From: Rhizobium rhododendri
Lineage (GTDB): Bacteria > Pseudomonadota > Alphaproteobacteria > Rhizobiales > Rhizobiaceae
Assembly: GCF_007000325.2 (NCBI RefSeq)
Contig: NZ_CP117267.1
Location: forward strand, 1,178,001-1,242,000
Length of the DNA stretch: 64,000 nt
Direction of reading: 5' to 3'
A model generated the notes under the pieces. It did no database searches, had not been told where the DNA came from, and saw only the letters and a list, made by a program, of their open reading frames with translations. Numbering within the stretch: the stretch's first letter is position 1; each line of letters opens with the position of its first letter. Of the stretch, positions 36,074-44,683 are shown in pieces. Position numbers and translations under genes: made by a program.

Positions 36074-36267
36074 GGGCAGGACAGCGGAAATAATGCTTTA
36101 TTTACGATGTTTCAAAGCTGTAGTGGCGAATGAGACACGTTTCCAAATGAAGTAAACAGAAATTAACCCGCGCGCTTGCTTGTAGGCTAAAAGCGGGTAA
36201 AACGACACACGTGGCCGGAATCGAGTTTGCTCGACATCAGGAACGACTGAGAAAAGGTAAGAAGTAC

Positions 36268-38607
36268 ATGAAGGCTGGTTCAAAGTTTTTGAACGCAGTA
36301 TCGGCGGTTGCGCTGTCTGCTGGTATTGTTGCTTCGGGCGCAGGCGTCCTTACCCTTGCATCCGCCTCTGTCGCGGAAGCAGCTGTCATCCAGAAGGTCG
36401 ACGTTCGCGGGGCATCCCGCTCTGGCGCGGACGCTGTTCGCGACAACATAACGATCAAGCCCGGTGTTAGTTTCACCAGTTCCGACGTCGATGACTCCGT
36501 AAAGCAGCTTTACGCGACGGGTTACTTCTCCGACGTCCACATCAATGTTTCCGGCGGCACGCTCGTCGTTTCCGTCAAGGAAAACCAGATCGTCAACGCG
36601 GTGGTTTTCAACGGCAATCGCAAGATCAAGGATGACAAGCTGCAGGGCGTCGTCAAGACGCATGCTTCGGGTCCTTTCGATCAGAACATCGTCAATGACG
36701 ATATCAAGACCATCAAGGAAGCCTACGCAGTCATCGGTCGCAACGAAGTGACCGTGACGACGCAGGTCGTCAACGTGGCCCCCGGCCGCGTCAACATCGC
36801 TTTTGTCGTCAACGAAGGCGACCGTACGAAGATCGACAAGATCAACTTCACGGGTAACCAGGCCTATGGCGATGGTCGCCTTGCGTCGGTTATCGCGACG
36901 AAGAAGACCAACTTCCTGTCGTTCCTGACCCGCAAGGACGTCTACAGCGCCGACAAGCAGCATGCCGACGAAGACACGCTGCGCCAGTTCTATTACAATC
37001 ACGGCTATGCCGACTTCCGCATCGTGTCCTCGGACGCGACGCTGGACGAGCAGACAAACGCCTACACCATGAACTTTGCTGTCGAGGAAGGTCCTCGTTA
37101 CACCTTCGGCGACATCTCTGTCGTGTCGACGGTCGACGGCGTCAATGCCGACGAACTCAAGGGCCTGATCTCAACGTCTACCGGCGAAGTCTACAACGCC
37201 AAGAACATCCAGAAGTCGATCGAGGCGATCTCCAAGCGCGTTGCTGCTGCTGGATATCCCTTTGCCCGCGTCACGCCGCGTGGCACGCGCAACTTCCAGA
37301 ACAACACGATCGCTGTGGAATATCTGGTCGACCAGGGTGAACGCGCCTATGTCGAGCGCATCGAAATCCGCGGCAACACCCGCACCCGCGATTACGTCAT
37401 CCGTCGCGAATTCGACCTGAACGAAGGCGATGCGTTCAATCAGGAAATGATCACCCGCGCCAAGCGTCGCCTCGATGCTCTCGGTTATTTCACGAGCGTC
37501 AACATCACGACGGCACCGGGCAGCGCGCCTGACCGCGTCGTCATCGTCGTCAACGTGATCGACCAGTCGACCGGTTCGTTCGGCGTCGGTGCAGGCTACT
37601 CTGTCGGCAACAACGGCGGGATCCTGCTCGAAGCCTCCGTCGAGGAAAAGAACTTCCTCGGTCGCGGCCAGTACATCCGCATCGCTGCGGGCGCCGGCAC
37701 AGAAGGCTCGCGCACCTACAACATCTCGTTCACCGAGCCCTATTTCCTCGGCTACCGCCTGGCCGCTGGTTTCGACATCTTCAAGAACCAGACGTCGAGC
37801 GACGATTACTACGACTACAGCGAAGCCGGCTTCTCGCTCCGCGTGACCGCGCCGATCACCGAAGACCTGGCCACGACCCTTCGCTACAACTACAAGCATA
37901 TCGATTATAAGGGTACCAATGACTGGGAAGATCACCTGTCAAACACGTACCAGAACCTCATCAACGACGGTCCTTGGACGCAGTCGTCGGTGTCGCAGAC
38001 ATTCACCTACAACACGCTCGACGATCAGAACCTTCCTCGCGACGGTATCATCGCCAAGCTGACGCATGAGTTTGCAGGCCTCGGCGGCGACTCGAACTTC
38101 TACAAGATCAGCGGCAAGGCGCGCTTCGTTAAGACGCTGAGCGACGAAGCCGACATCATCGGATCTCTGACGCTCGGTGCCGGCTACGTGCTGCCTACGA
38201 ACGGCAAGCTGAACGTCTTCGACCAGTTCCAGATCGGCGGTCGTGAAATCCGCGGCTTCGAGAACACGGGTATTGGCCCACGCACATCGAATGGCGACAA
38301 GGACCCGTTGGGCGGCACGACATACTTCACGGCCTCTGCTGAAGCCAGCGTTCCAATGCCTGGCGTTCCGCAGGACATCGGCCTGCGCGCTGCAGCCTTT
38401 GCCGACGCTGGTACCCTCACGGGTAACAAGGTCGACACCTCTGGCGATAGCGTCAACAGCGATAGCTCGATCCGTGCATCGCTCGGCCTCGGCATCATCT
38501 GGGCCTCGCCCTTCGGTGTGCTGCGCGTCGACTATGCGCAGCCTGTCATGAAGCAGAGTTACGACAAGGTTCAGCAGTTCCGGTTTGGCATTGCCAACCA
38601 GTTCTGA
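36268..38607 (+). CDS. bamA: Outer membrane protein assembly factor BamA
   Basis: Central outer-membrane insertase for beta-barrel proteins. 779 residues: signal peptide 1-39 (a long one, ending VAEAA), five POTRA domains from about 40 to 390 (IQKVDVRGASRSG, AVVFNGNRKIKDD, INFTGNQAYGD, FGDISVVSTVDG, RIEIRGNTRTRD), then a 16-strand barrel. Barrel landmarks are GVGAGYSVGNNGG, the lid-lock motif QIGGREIRGF (VRGF/IRGF type) and the C-terminal Phe (RFGIANQF). ATG 36268 lies after AAAAGGTAAGAAGTAC; an in-frame GTG at 36211 would hide the signal peptide. A spacer of 194 bases from rseP may contain its own promoter (TTGCTT-N16-TAAAAC). Confidence 0.96.
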   Translation: MKAGSKFLNAVSAVALSAGIVASGAGVLTLASASVAEAAVIQKVDVRGASRSGADAVRDNITIKPGVSFTSSDVDDSVKQLYATGYFSDVHINVSGGTLVVSVKENQIVNAVVFNGNRKIKDDKLQGVVKTHASGPFDQNIVNDDIKTIKEAYAVIGRNEVTVTTQVVNVAPGRVNIAFVVNEGDRTKIDKINFTGNQAYGDGRLASVIATKKTNFLSFLTRKDVYSADKQHADEDTLRQFYYNHGYADFRIVSSDATLDEQTNAYTMNFAVEEGPRYTFGDISVVSTVDGVNADELKGLISTSTGEVYNAKNIQKSIEAISKRVAAAGYPFARVTPRGTRNFQNNTIAVEYLVDQGERAYVERIEIRGNTRTRDYVIRREFDLNEGDAFNQEMITRAKRRLDALGYFTSVNITTAPGSAPDRVVIVVNVIDQSTGSFGVGAGYSVGNNGGILLEASVEEKNFLGRGQYIRIAAGAGTEGSRTYNISFTEPYFLGYRLAAGFDIFKNQTSSDDYYDYSEAGFSLRVTAPITEDLATTLRYNYKHIDYKGTNDWEDHLSNTYQNLINDGPWTQSSVSQTFTYNTLDDQNLPRDGIIAKLTHEFAGLGGDSNFYKISGKARFVKTLSDEADIIGSLTLGAGYVLPTNGKLNVFDQFQIGGREIRGFENTGIGPRTSNGDKDPLGGTTYFTASAEASVPMPGVPQDIGLRAAAFADAGTLTGNKVDTSGDSVNSDSSIRASLGLGIIWASPFGVLRVDYAQPVMKQSYDKVQQFRFGIANQF

Positions 38608-38659
38608 TATCGGCAGGCCCAGACCCACGGGTTAGAATACCGTCCTGGAGCTGTTGTTT

Positions 38660-39724
38660 ATGGAACATAACCGTTTTTTCCCGCCCCATGCTGGGGTCAG
38701 CCTTCGGGAGCTGGCCAATCATCTTGGGGCGGTTGTTGCCGATGAGAAGTTTTCAGACCGTGTCGTTCGTTCTGTAGCCCCCGTATACCGGGCAGCTGAA
38801 GGCGACGTTTGCTATATTCTTTCCCGCAAGAACATGGATGAGTTGAAGACCTGCAAAGCCTCCGCCATCATCTGCGATGCGTCGATGCAGTCGATCATTC
38901 CGCAACACGTGCCGATCATACTATCCTCAAAGCCCCATGCTGCCTTCGCCATTGCCGGTGCCTTGCTGCACCCTGCTGCAATGCGGGCCGTAACAGTCGG
39001 CACAGCTGAGAGCGGCATCTCGCCGTCCTCTTTCGTCGATCCCACCGCACGGCTCGAGGCCGGTGTGCTGGTCGAGCCGATGGCGGTTATCGGGGCAGAT
39101 GCCGAGATCGGCGCGGGGACGCGGATCGGCGCAGGTGCCATTATCGGCGCTGGCGTCAAGATTGGCCGGAATTGCTCGATCAGTGCTGGGGCCAGCGTTC
39201 TTTGTGCCTATGTAGGCAACAACGTCATCATTCATAACGGTGCGCGCATCGGCCAGGATGGTTTCGGCTATGCCCCCGGTCCGGCCGGCATGCTGAAGAT
39301 CGTCCAGGTCGGGCGCGTCATCATCCAGGATCACGTCGAGATCGGCGCCAACACGACGATCGACCGCGGCACGATGGACGACACCGTCATCGGCGAAGGA
39401 ACGAAGATCGACAATCAGGCGCAGATCGGCCACAACGTCCGCATAGGGCGCCATACAGCGATTGTCAGCCAGGTCGGCATCGCCGGCAGCGCTCGCATCG
39501 GCGACGGCGTACAGATCGGCGGACAGGCCGGGGTTGCCGGTCACATCCATGTCGGAGACGGTGCGCAACTTGCTGCCGGTAGCGGCGTTATATTCGATCT
39601 GGCGCCTGGTGGTCGCTACGGCGGCGTTCCGGCGCGGCCGATCAAGGATTTTCTAAGGGAGATGGCGGAGACCATGGCTAAGATTGGAAGCCGCAAGAAG
39701 GCACGGGATGGCAAGGATGACTGA
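38660..39724 (+). CDS. lpxD: UDP-3-O-acylglucosamine N-acyltransferase (LpxD)
   Basis: Third step of lipid A synthesis: adds the N-linked hydroxyacyl chain to UDP-3-O-acylglucosamine. 354 residues: uridine-binding N-terminal domain (to about 105), then a left-handed beta-helix of hexapeptide repeats ([20 protein letters not shown] and onward) with the catalytic His expected in the [20 protein letters not shown] stretch. It ends with a helical acyl-carrier-binding tail. ATG 38660 has GGAG 10 bases upstream; TTG 38654 is too close to the site. Confidence 0.96.
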   Translation: MEHNRFFPPHAGVSLRELANHLGAVVADEKFSDRVVRSVAPVYRAAEGDVCYILSRKNMDELKTCKASAIICDASMQSIIPQHVPIILSSKPHAAFAIAGALLHPAAMRAVTVGTAESGISPSSFVDPTARLEAGVLVEPMAVIGADAEIGAGTRIGAGAIIGAGVKIGRNCSISAGASVLCAYVGNNVIIHNGARIGQDGFGYAPGPAGMLKIVQVGRVIIQDHVEIGANTTIDRGTMDDTVIGEGTKIDNQAQIGHNVRIGRHTAIVSQVGIAGSARIGDGVQIGGQAGVAGHIHVGDGAQLAAGSGVIFDLAPGGRYGGVPARPIKDFLREMAETMAKIGSRKKARDGKDD

Positions 39725-40184
39725 TCACCCCGGGACCGAGCTCGGATCGGCCGATATTCTCGAGATCATGAAATTGCTGCCGCACCGCTATCCGTTTCTC
39801 CTCGTTGACAAGATCATCGAGATCGATGGCGACAACTCCGCAATTGGGATCAAGAACGTCACCGCCAACGAACCGCATTTCACTGGGCATTTTCCGGATC
39901 AGCCGATCATGCCTGGCGTCCTGCTGATCGAAGGCATGGCCCAGACCGCCGGCGCTATCTGCGCCCGCAAGGAAGGCCAGAGTGGCAGCCTCGTCTACTT
40001 CATGACCATCGACAATGCGCGCTTCCGCAAGCCGGTCGTGCCTGGCGACCGCGTTGAGTTTCACGTTGTGAAACAGCGCCAGCGTGGCAATATCTGGAAG
40101 TTTCATTGTGATGCAAAAGTTGACGGCACCAAGGTTGCCGAGGCCGATATCGGCGCGATGATCGTGCGCAAGGAAGAATCATGA
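39708..40184 (+). CDS. fabZ: 3-hydroxyacyl-ACP dehydratase (FabZ)
   Basis: Hot-dog-fold enzyme that dehydrates 3-hydroxyacyl-ACP in fatty acid elongation, competing with lipid A synthesis for the same substrates. About 158 residues. [17 protein letters not shown] and the catalytic [19 protein letters not shown] are present. ATG 39708 is favoured by AGAAGG seven bases upstream; ATG 39717 is nearly as good. Either start lies inside the lpxD 3' end, so the genes overlap and are translated together. The stop overlaps lpxA (ATGA). Confidence 0.95.
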   Translation: MARMTDHPGTELGSADILEIMKLLPHRYPFLLVDKIIEIDGDNSAIGIKNVTANEPHFTGHFPDQPIMPGVLLIEGMAQTAGAICARKEGQSGSLVYFMTIDNARFRKPVVPGDRVEFHVVKQRQRGNIWKFHCDAKVDGTKVAEADIGAMIVRKEES

Positions 40185-40999
40185 GCGGAATAGCAAAGAG
40201 CGCCATTATCCACCCGATGGCCATCGTCGAAGATGGCGCCGTGCTGGGCGAGGGCGTCTCTATCGGGCCTTTCTGCTTCGTCGGACACAAGGTCGTGCTG
40301 GGTGACAATGTCCAGCTTTTCAACAATGCTGTCGTCACCGGCCGCACGACCCTCGGCAAAGGCTGCAAAATCTTCCCCATGGCCGTCGTCGGCGGTGATC
40401 CGCAGAGTGTCCATCACGGCGGCGAGGACACCAGCCTGACGGTTGGCGACAACTGCACGATCCGCGAGGGCGTGACGATGAACGCTGGCACGGCTGAATT
40501 TGGCGGCGAGACGATTGTCGGCAACAACAACCTGTTTCTCGCCAACTCGCACGTCGCCCATGATTGCCGGGTCGGCAACAACGTGATCATGTCCAACAAC
40601 GTCATGCTTGCAGGCCATGTGGTGATCGGCGACCGCGCCATCCTGGGCGGAGGCTGCGCCGTGCATCAGTTCACCCGCATCGGCCGCCAGGCTTTCATCG
40701 GTGGTCTCTCGGCAGTCAATTACGATGTCATCCCCTACGGCATGCTGAACGGCAACCCCGGGATATTGGGCGGCCTTAACGTCGTCGGTATGACGCGTGC
40801 GGGTATCGAGCGGCCGATCATTCATATGGTCCGTCGCGCCTTCAAGGCGGTGTTCGAGGGCGAGGGTTCGATCCGCGAAAATGCGGCTGCAATCCGCACC
40901 GAGTTTGCCGATTGCGCCGAGGTGATGGAAATCCTCGACTTTATCGCCGCTGATAGCGATCGCGCCCTTTCGTCGCCGCATCGCGGCAACAAGAACTGA
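40181..40999 (+). CDS. lpxA: UDP-N-acetylglucosamine O-acyltransferase (LpxA)
   Basis: First step of lipid A synthesis: transfers a 3-hydroxyacyl chain to UDP-GlcNAc. 272 residues. Left-handed beta-helix with repeats such as [20 protein letters not shown], the catalytic His in [19 protein letters not shown], and a helical C-terminal end. The active-site region [20 protein letters not shown] is intact. The start overlaps the fabZ stop by four bases. Confidence 0.96.
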   Translation: MSGIAKSAIIHPMAIVEDGAVLGEGVSIGPFCFVGHKVVLGDNVQLFNNAVVTGRTTLGKGCKIFPMAVVGGDPQSVHHGGEDTSLTVGDNCTIREGVTMNAGTAEFGGETIVGNNNLFLANSHVAHDCRVGNNVIMSNNVMLAGHVVIGDRAILGGGCAVHQFTRIGRQAFIGGLSAVNYDVIPYGMLNGNPGILGGLNVVGMTRAGIERPIIHMVRRAFKAVFEGEGSIRENAAAIRTEFADCAEVMEILDFIAADSDRALSSPHRGNKN

Positions 41000-41000
41000 C

Positions 41001-41882
41001 GTGGACGATAGCGGGAACGACGGCAAGGGGCGCCTGGCGATCATCGCCGGCAGCGGCTTTCTGCCAGCTTATCTCGCCGAGGCCGCCCGACAGGCGGGCG
41101 AAAACCCGGTTATCGTCGTATTGAAGGACGAGGTTCTCCGCGACTGGAGCGACTACGACCACGCGCTGCTCGGCGTCGGTGACTTCAAGGGATTCGAGGC
41201 GCTTTTCGATCGCTACGATGTGCGCCGTATCGTGATGTCAGGCAGCGTTGCCCGGCGCCCGGAATGGTGCGAGATACGGCCAACCTGGCAATCGTTGGTG
41301 CGAATGCCGCGAGTGGTCAAGACGCTGCTGTCCGGCGGAGACGATACCGTGCTGAAGATGGTGATCGGCCTGCTCGAGGTCAAAGGCCGCAAGGTCATCG
41401 GTGCCCACGACATCGCCCCCGATCTGCTGGCGACAACCGGCACGCTTGGCAGCCATGCACCGTCCGAGGATGACATGCGAGACATCAAACAAGCAGCCAG
41501 GGCAGCCGATGCGCTCGGCATGCTGGATGTGGGACAGGGCGCTGTCAGCGTCGGCGGACGCATCGTCGCGCTCGAGGGCGTCGAGGGCACGGACCAGATG
41601 ATCGAGCGCGTCGCAGGCCTGCGAGCAGCGGGACGCATATCGCACCGCCGACGGGGCGTGCTGGTGAAGCTTTGCAAGCCGCAGCAGGACCTGCGCGCCG
41701 ATCTGCCCTCCATCGGCGTATCGACCATCCTCAACGCCAAGGCTGCTGGTCTCGGTGGCGTCGCTGTCGAGGCCGGGCGTGCGCTGATACTCGAGCGCAA
41801 GGCAACGATCGACGCAGCCAATGAGGCCGGCCTGTTTTTGTTCGGCATCGACCGCGGCCTGCCTGCAGGAGGTCTCCAGTGA
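41001..41882 (+). CDS. lpxI: UDP-2,3-diacylglucosamine hydrolase LpxI
   Basis: Cleaves the pyrophosphate of UDP-2,3-diacylglucosamine to give lipid X. This is the alphaproteobacterial counterpart of LpxH, to which it is unrelated in fold. 293 residues of the DUF1009 family: GRLAIIAGSGFLPAYLAEAA at the N terminus, RIVMSGSVARRPEW, DDTVLKMVIGLLE, VIGAHDIAPDLLA and the C-terminal VGVSTI-type stretch. The start is GTG 41001, one base after the lpxA stop. The stop overlaps lpxB (GTGA). Confidence 0.93.
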   Translation: MDDSGNDGKGRLAIIAGSGFLPAYLAEAARQAGENPVIVVLKDEVLRDWSDYDHALLGVGDFKGFEALFDRYDVRRIVMSGSVARRPEWCEIRPTWQSLVRMPRVVKTLLSGGDDTVLKMVIGLLEVKGRKVIGAHDIAPDLLATTGTLGSHAPSEDDMRDIKQAARAADALGMLDVGQGAVSVGGRIVALEGVEGTDQMIERVAGLRAAGRISHRRRGVLVKLCKPQQDLRADLPSIGVSTILNAKAAGLGGVAVEAGRALILERKATIDAANEAGLFLFGIDRGLPAGGLQ

Positions 41883-43060
41883 ACAATGCGCCCCTGAAGG
41901 TCGCCATCATTGCCGGGGAAGTCTCCGGCGATCTGCTGGGCGCCGATCTCGTTGCTGCCCTGCGCCTGCAGACGACGCGACCGCTCGAGCTCGTCGGCGT
42001 CGGTGGCGACGGACTGGAGGCGCAAGGCCTGAAGTCGCTGTACGATTTCTCCGAACTGTCGCTGATGGGGTTCACCCAGGTGATCGCCAAGTTGCCGCGG
42101 CTGATTGCCCTTATCGGCGAAACGGCAAAGGCCATCATCGCCGCAAGGCCCGATGTTCTCGTGATCATCGACAGCCCGGATTTTACCCACCGGGTGGCCA
42201 AGCGGGTTCGCAAGGCGCTGCCCGACCTGCCGATTGTCCAATATGTTTGCCCGAGCGTCTGGGCCTGGAAAGAATATCGCGCCACAGCGATGCTCGCTTA
42301 CGTCGATCACGTCCTGGCTGTCCTGCCGTTCGAGCCGGAAGTCATGAAACGTCTCGGCGGGCCGCCGACGACCTACGTCGGTCACCGCCTGGTGACGGAT
42401 GCCGGTCTGGTCGACGCGCGCCAGCAGCGGGCTATTCGTCCGCCCCTCGACCAGGCCGACACGCGAACCATATTATTATTACCCGGCTCACGGTCGTCCG
42501 AAATAAATCACCTGATACCGTTCTTTCGCCGGACTGTCGATGAGCTTAGCCGGCGTAATAAAAACATGCGATTCGTCATGCCGACAGTCGCCCGACGCGA
42601 AGATTTGGTTCGCAAGCTGGTTGCGGATTGGGAGATCAAGCCCGAGATCGTCGTCGGGACTGCTGCCAAGTGGCAGGCCTTCGCGTCAGCCGATGCAGCG
42701 ATGGCGGCGTCGGGGACAGTGATTCTGGAACTCGGCCTGACGGGTGTGCCGGTCATCTCGACCTACAGCACGGATTTCATCGTCAAGCTGCTGCACAAGC
42801 GGATAAAGACATGGACCGCTGCGCTGCCCAACCTGATCGCCGATTATGTCATCGTGCCGGAGCAGATCAACGAGATGCTGCTGCCGGGGCTGCTGTCCCG
42901 CTGGCTGGAACGCCTGTCGAGCGACACCCAGCAGCGCCGCGCGATGATCGAGGGCTTCGACCTCGTCTGGCACCGGATGCAGACCGAGATCCCACCCGGC
43001 GAAAAAGCTGCATCCATCGTGCTCGAAGTTCTGGACAACAAAAAACCCGCCCATTCCTGA
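41879..43060 (+). CDS. lpxB: Lipid-A-disaccharide synthase (LpxB)
   Basis: Glycosyltransferase that condenses lipid X with UDP-diacylglucosamine to the lipid A disaccharide. 393 residues, GT-B fold. Landmarks are VAIIAGEVSGDLLGADLV, VLVIIDSPDFTHRVAKRVRK, QYVCPSVWAWKEYRA, YVGHRLVTD, LLPGSRSSEI and MAASGTVILELGLTGVP. The start is GTG 41879 with a perfect AGGAGG seven bases upstream, overlapping the lpxI stop. The stop codon lies in the loop of the terminator hairpin. Confidence 0.96.
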   Translation: MNNAPLKVAIIAGEVSGDLLGADLVAALRLQTTRPLELVGVGGDGLEAQGLKSLYDFSELSLMGFTQVIAKLPRLIALIGETAKAIIAARPDVLVIIDSPDFTHRVAKRVRKALPDLPIVQYVCPSVWAWKEYRATAMLAYVDHVLAVLPFEPEVMKRLGGPPTTYVGHRLVTDAGLVDARQQRAIRPPLDQADTRTILLLPGSRSSEINHLIPFFRRTVDELSRRNKNMRFVMPTVARREDLVRKLVADWEIKPEIVVGTAAKWQAFASADAAMAASGTVILELGLTGVPVISTYSTDFIVKLLHKRIKTWTAALPNLIADYVIVPEQINEMLLPGLLSRWLERLSSDTQQRRAMIEGFDLVWHRMQTEIPPGEKAASIVLEVLDNKKPAHS

Positions 43061-43073
43061 GCGGGTTTTTTTT
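43040..43073. terminator. Bidirectional terminator shared by lpxB and gltA
   Basis: AAAAAACCCGC-N10-GCGGGTTTTTTTT. The 10-base loop contains the lpxB stop codon (43058-43060). A and T tracts on both sides let it work for both converging genes. Confidence 0.95.
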
Positions 43074-43092
43074 ATGAAGCCGAAGACGCTTT

Positions 43093-44382
43093 TTAGCGGC
43101 CGTCGACCGGTGTGTAATCGCGCTTCGGTTCGCCCGTGTAGAGCTGGCGAGGACGGCCGATGCGCTGCTGCGGATCTTCGATCATCTCGTTCCACTGAGC
43201 GATCCAGCCGACGGTACGCGCGAGTGCGAACAGGACGGTGAACATTTCCGTCGGGAAGCCCAGCGCGCGCAGGGTGATGCCCGAATAGAAGTCGACGTTC
43301 GGATACAGCTTCTTTTCGATGAAGTAGGGGTCGTTCAGAGCGATCTTTTCGAGCTCCAGGGCAACCTGCATCAGCGGATCGCCGGCATTGCCGGTCGCTT
43401 CCAGCACCTCATACATCGTCTTCTGCATGATCTTGGCGCGCGGATCGTAGTTCTTGTAGACGCGGTGGCCAAAGCCCATGAGGCGGAAAGGATCGTTCTT
43501 GTCCTTGGCGCGAGCGATGTACTCGGGGATGCGATCGACAGTGCCGATTTCCTGCAGCATCATCAGGGCAGCTTCGTTGGCGCCGCCGTGGGCAGGGCCC
43601 CAGAGGCAGGCGATGCCGGCCGCGATACAGGCAAACGGGTTTGCGCCCGAAGAGCCGGCGAGGCGGACCGTCGATGTCGAGGCGTTCTGCTCGTGATCGG
43701 CGTGCAGGATGAAGATGCGGTCCATCGCACGGGCGAGAACCGGATTGACTTCGAACTCTTCGCAAGGAACAGCAAAACACATGCGCAGAAAATTCGACGC
43801 ATAGTCGAGATCGTTCTTCGGATACACGAAAGGCTGGCCGATATGATACTTGTACGCCATCGCGGCAAGCGTCGGCATCTTGGCGATCATCCTGAGGCTC
43901 GCGACCATGCGCTGGTGCGGATCCGTGATGTCGGTTGAATCATGATAGAAGGCCGACAGCGCACCAACGCAACCGCACATCACAGCCATGGGATGTGCAT
44001 CGCGGCGGAAGCCGGTGAAGAAGCGCGTCATCTGTTCATGCACCATCGTGTGATGAACGACGCGGTCGTCGAAATCCTTCTTCTGGGCAGCCGTCGGCAG
44101 TTCGCCGTAGAGAAGCAGGTAGCAGACTTCCAGGAAGTCACCCTTTTCAGCCAGCTGCTCGATGGGGTAGCCGCGATGCAGCAGAACGCCTTCGTCACCG
44201 TCGATATAGGTGATCTTGGATTCGCACGATGCGGTCGAGGTGAAGCCGGGGTCGTAGGTGAAGGAAGCGGTATTCTTGTAGAGTGCGCCAATGTCGAGGA
44301 CGCTCGGGCCGATGGTACCGGCCTTCACCGGCAGATCGACAGTCTTATCACCCCAGGTCAGTTTCGCGCTTTGTTCCGTCAT
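43093..44382 (-). CDS. gltA: Citrate synthase
   Basis: Condenses oxaloacetate and acetyl-CoA, the entry to the TCA cycle. 429 residues, the large hexameric gram-negative type. N-terminal region [19 protein letters not shown]; catalytic residues lie in [20 protein letters not shown] and in the [17 protein letters not shown] segment (His) and the [10 protein letters not shown] segment (Asp). ATG 44382 follows TTGGAGGCTCTC; the frame extends 4 codons upstream. A good promoter and an operator-like inverted repeat lie at 44436-44477. Confidence 0.97.
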   Translation of the reverse strand: MTEQSAKLTWGDKTVDLPVKAGTIGPSVLDIGALYKNTASFTYDPGFTSTASCESKITYIDGDEGVLLHRGYPIEQLAEKGDFLEVCYLLLYGELPTAAQKKDFDDRVVHHTMVHEQMTRFFTGFRRDAHPMAVMCGCVGALSAFYHDSTDITDPHQRMVASLRMIAKMPTLAAMAYKYHIGQPFVYPKNDLDYASNFLRMCFAVPCEEFEVNPVLARAMDRIFILHADHEQNASTSTVRLAGSSGANPFACIAAGIACLWGPAHGGANEAALMMLQEIGTVDRIPEYIARAKDKNDPFRLMGFGHRVYKNYDPRAKIMQKTMYEVLEATGNAGDPLMQVALELEKIALNDPYFIEKKLYPNVDFYSGITLRALGFPTEMFTVLFALARTVGWIAQWNEMIEDPQQRIGRPRQLYTGEPKRDYTPVDGR

Positions 44383-44435
44383 GAGAGCCTCCAAGATTTG
44401 GCGGGTTGGTGCCTTAAAAAAGCACCAAAGGGTTA

Positions 44436-44469
44436 AGCGTCTAAAGATTAGCTATATGATCCAGACGCT
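44436..44469 (-). promoter_or_regulatory. Operator-like inverted repeat at the gltA promoter
   Basis: AGCGTCT (44436-44442) and AGACGCT (44463-44469) are perfect inverted 7-mers 20 bases apart. They flank the gltA -10 box, one in the spacer and one at the predicted start site. Confidence 0.45.
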
Positions 44470-44477
44470 AATGCCAA
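44449..44477 (-). promoter_or_regulatory. Sigma70 promoter of gltA
   Basis: On the minus strand TTGGCA (44472-44477) and TAGCTA (44449-44454) are separated by 17 bases, with transcription starting near 44442 and a leader of about 60 bases. Confidence 0.55.
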
Positions 44478-44683
44478 GTTACCCTGACCGGTATTTGTGC
44501 ATCGCGGTATCAACTTTTGGGCAGCGCCTGCGCCATGATTGCGATGCCTTTAAAGCACGTTCTTCGGCATTCCAGAAGCGACCTTCCTACGGCAGGCATT
44601 TCAATCGATTTTAGTTGAATTATTCGAGCAAAGGTTGCAAAAATACCCCGAGCTTGACGATTGCGGGCAGGGCTGACGGGCGA

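Larger units (their letters stand above)
44383..44683. other. Intergenic region gltA / comEC
   Basis: About 300 bp with no gene recognised. The gltA side holds a leader hairpin TTGGTGC-N9-GCACCAA (44406-44428), a promoter (44449-44477) and an inverted repeat AGCGTCT/AGACGCT (44436-44469). The comEC side shows no clear promoter. Confidence 0.6.
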
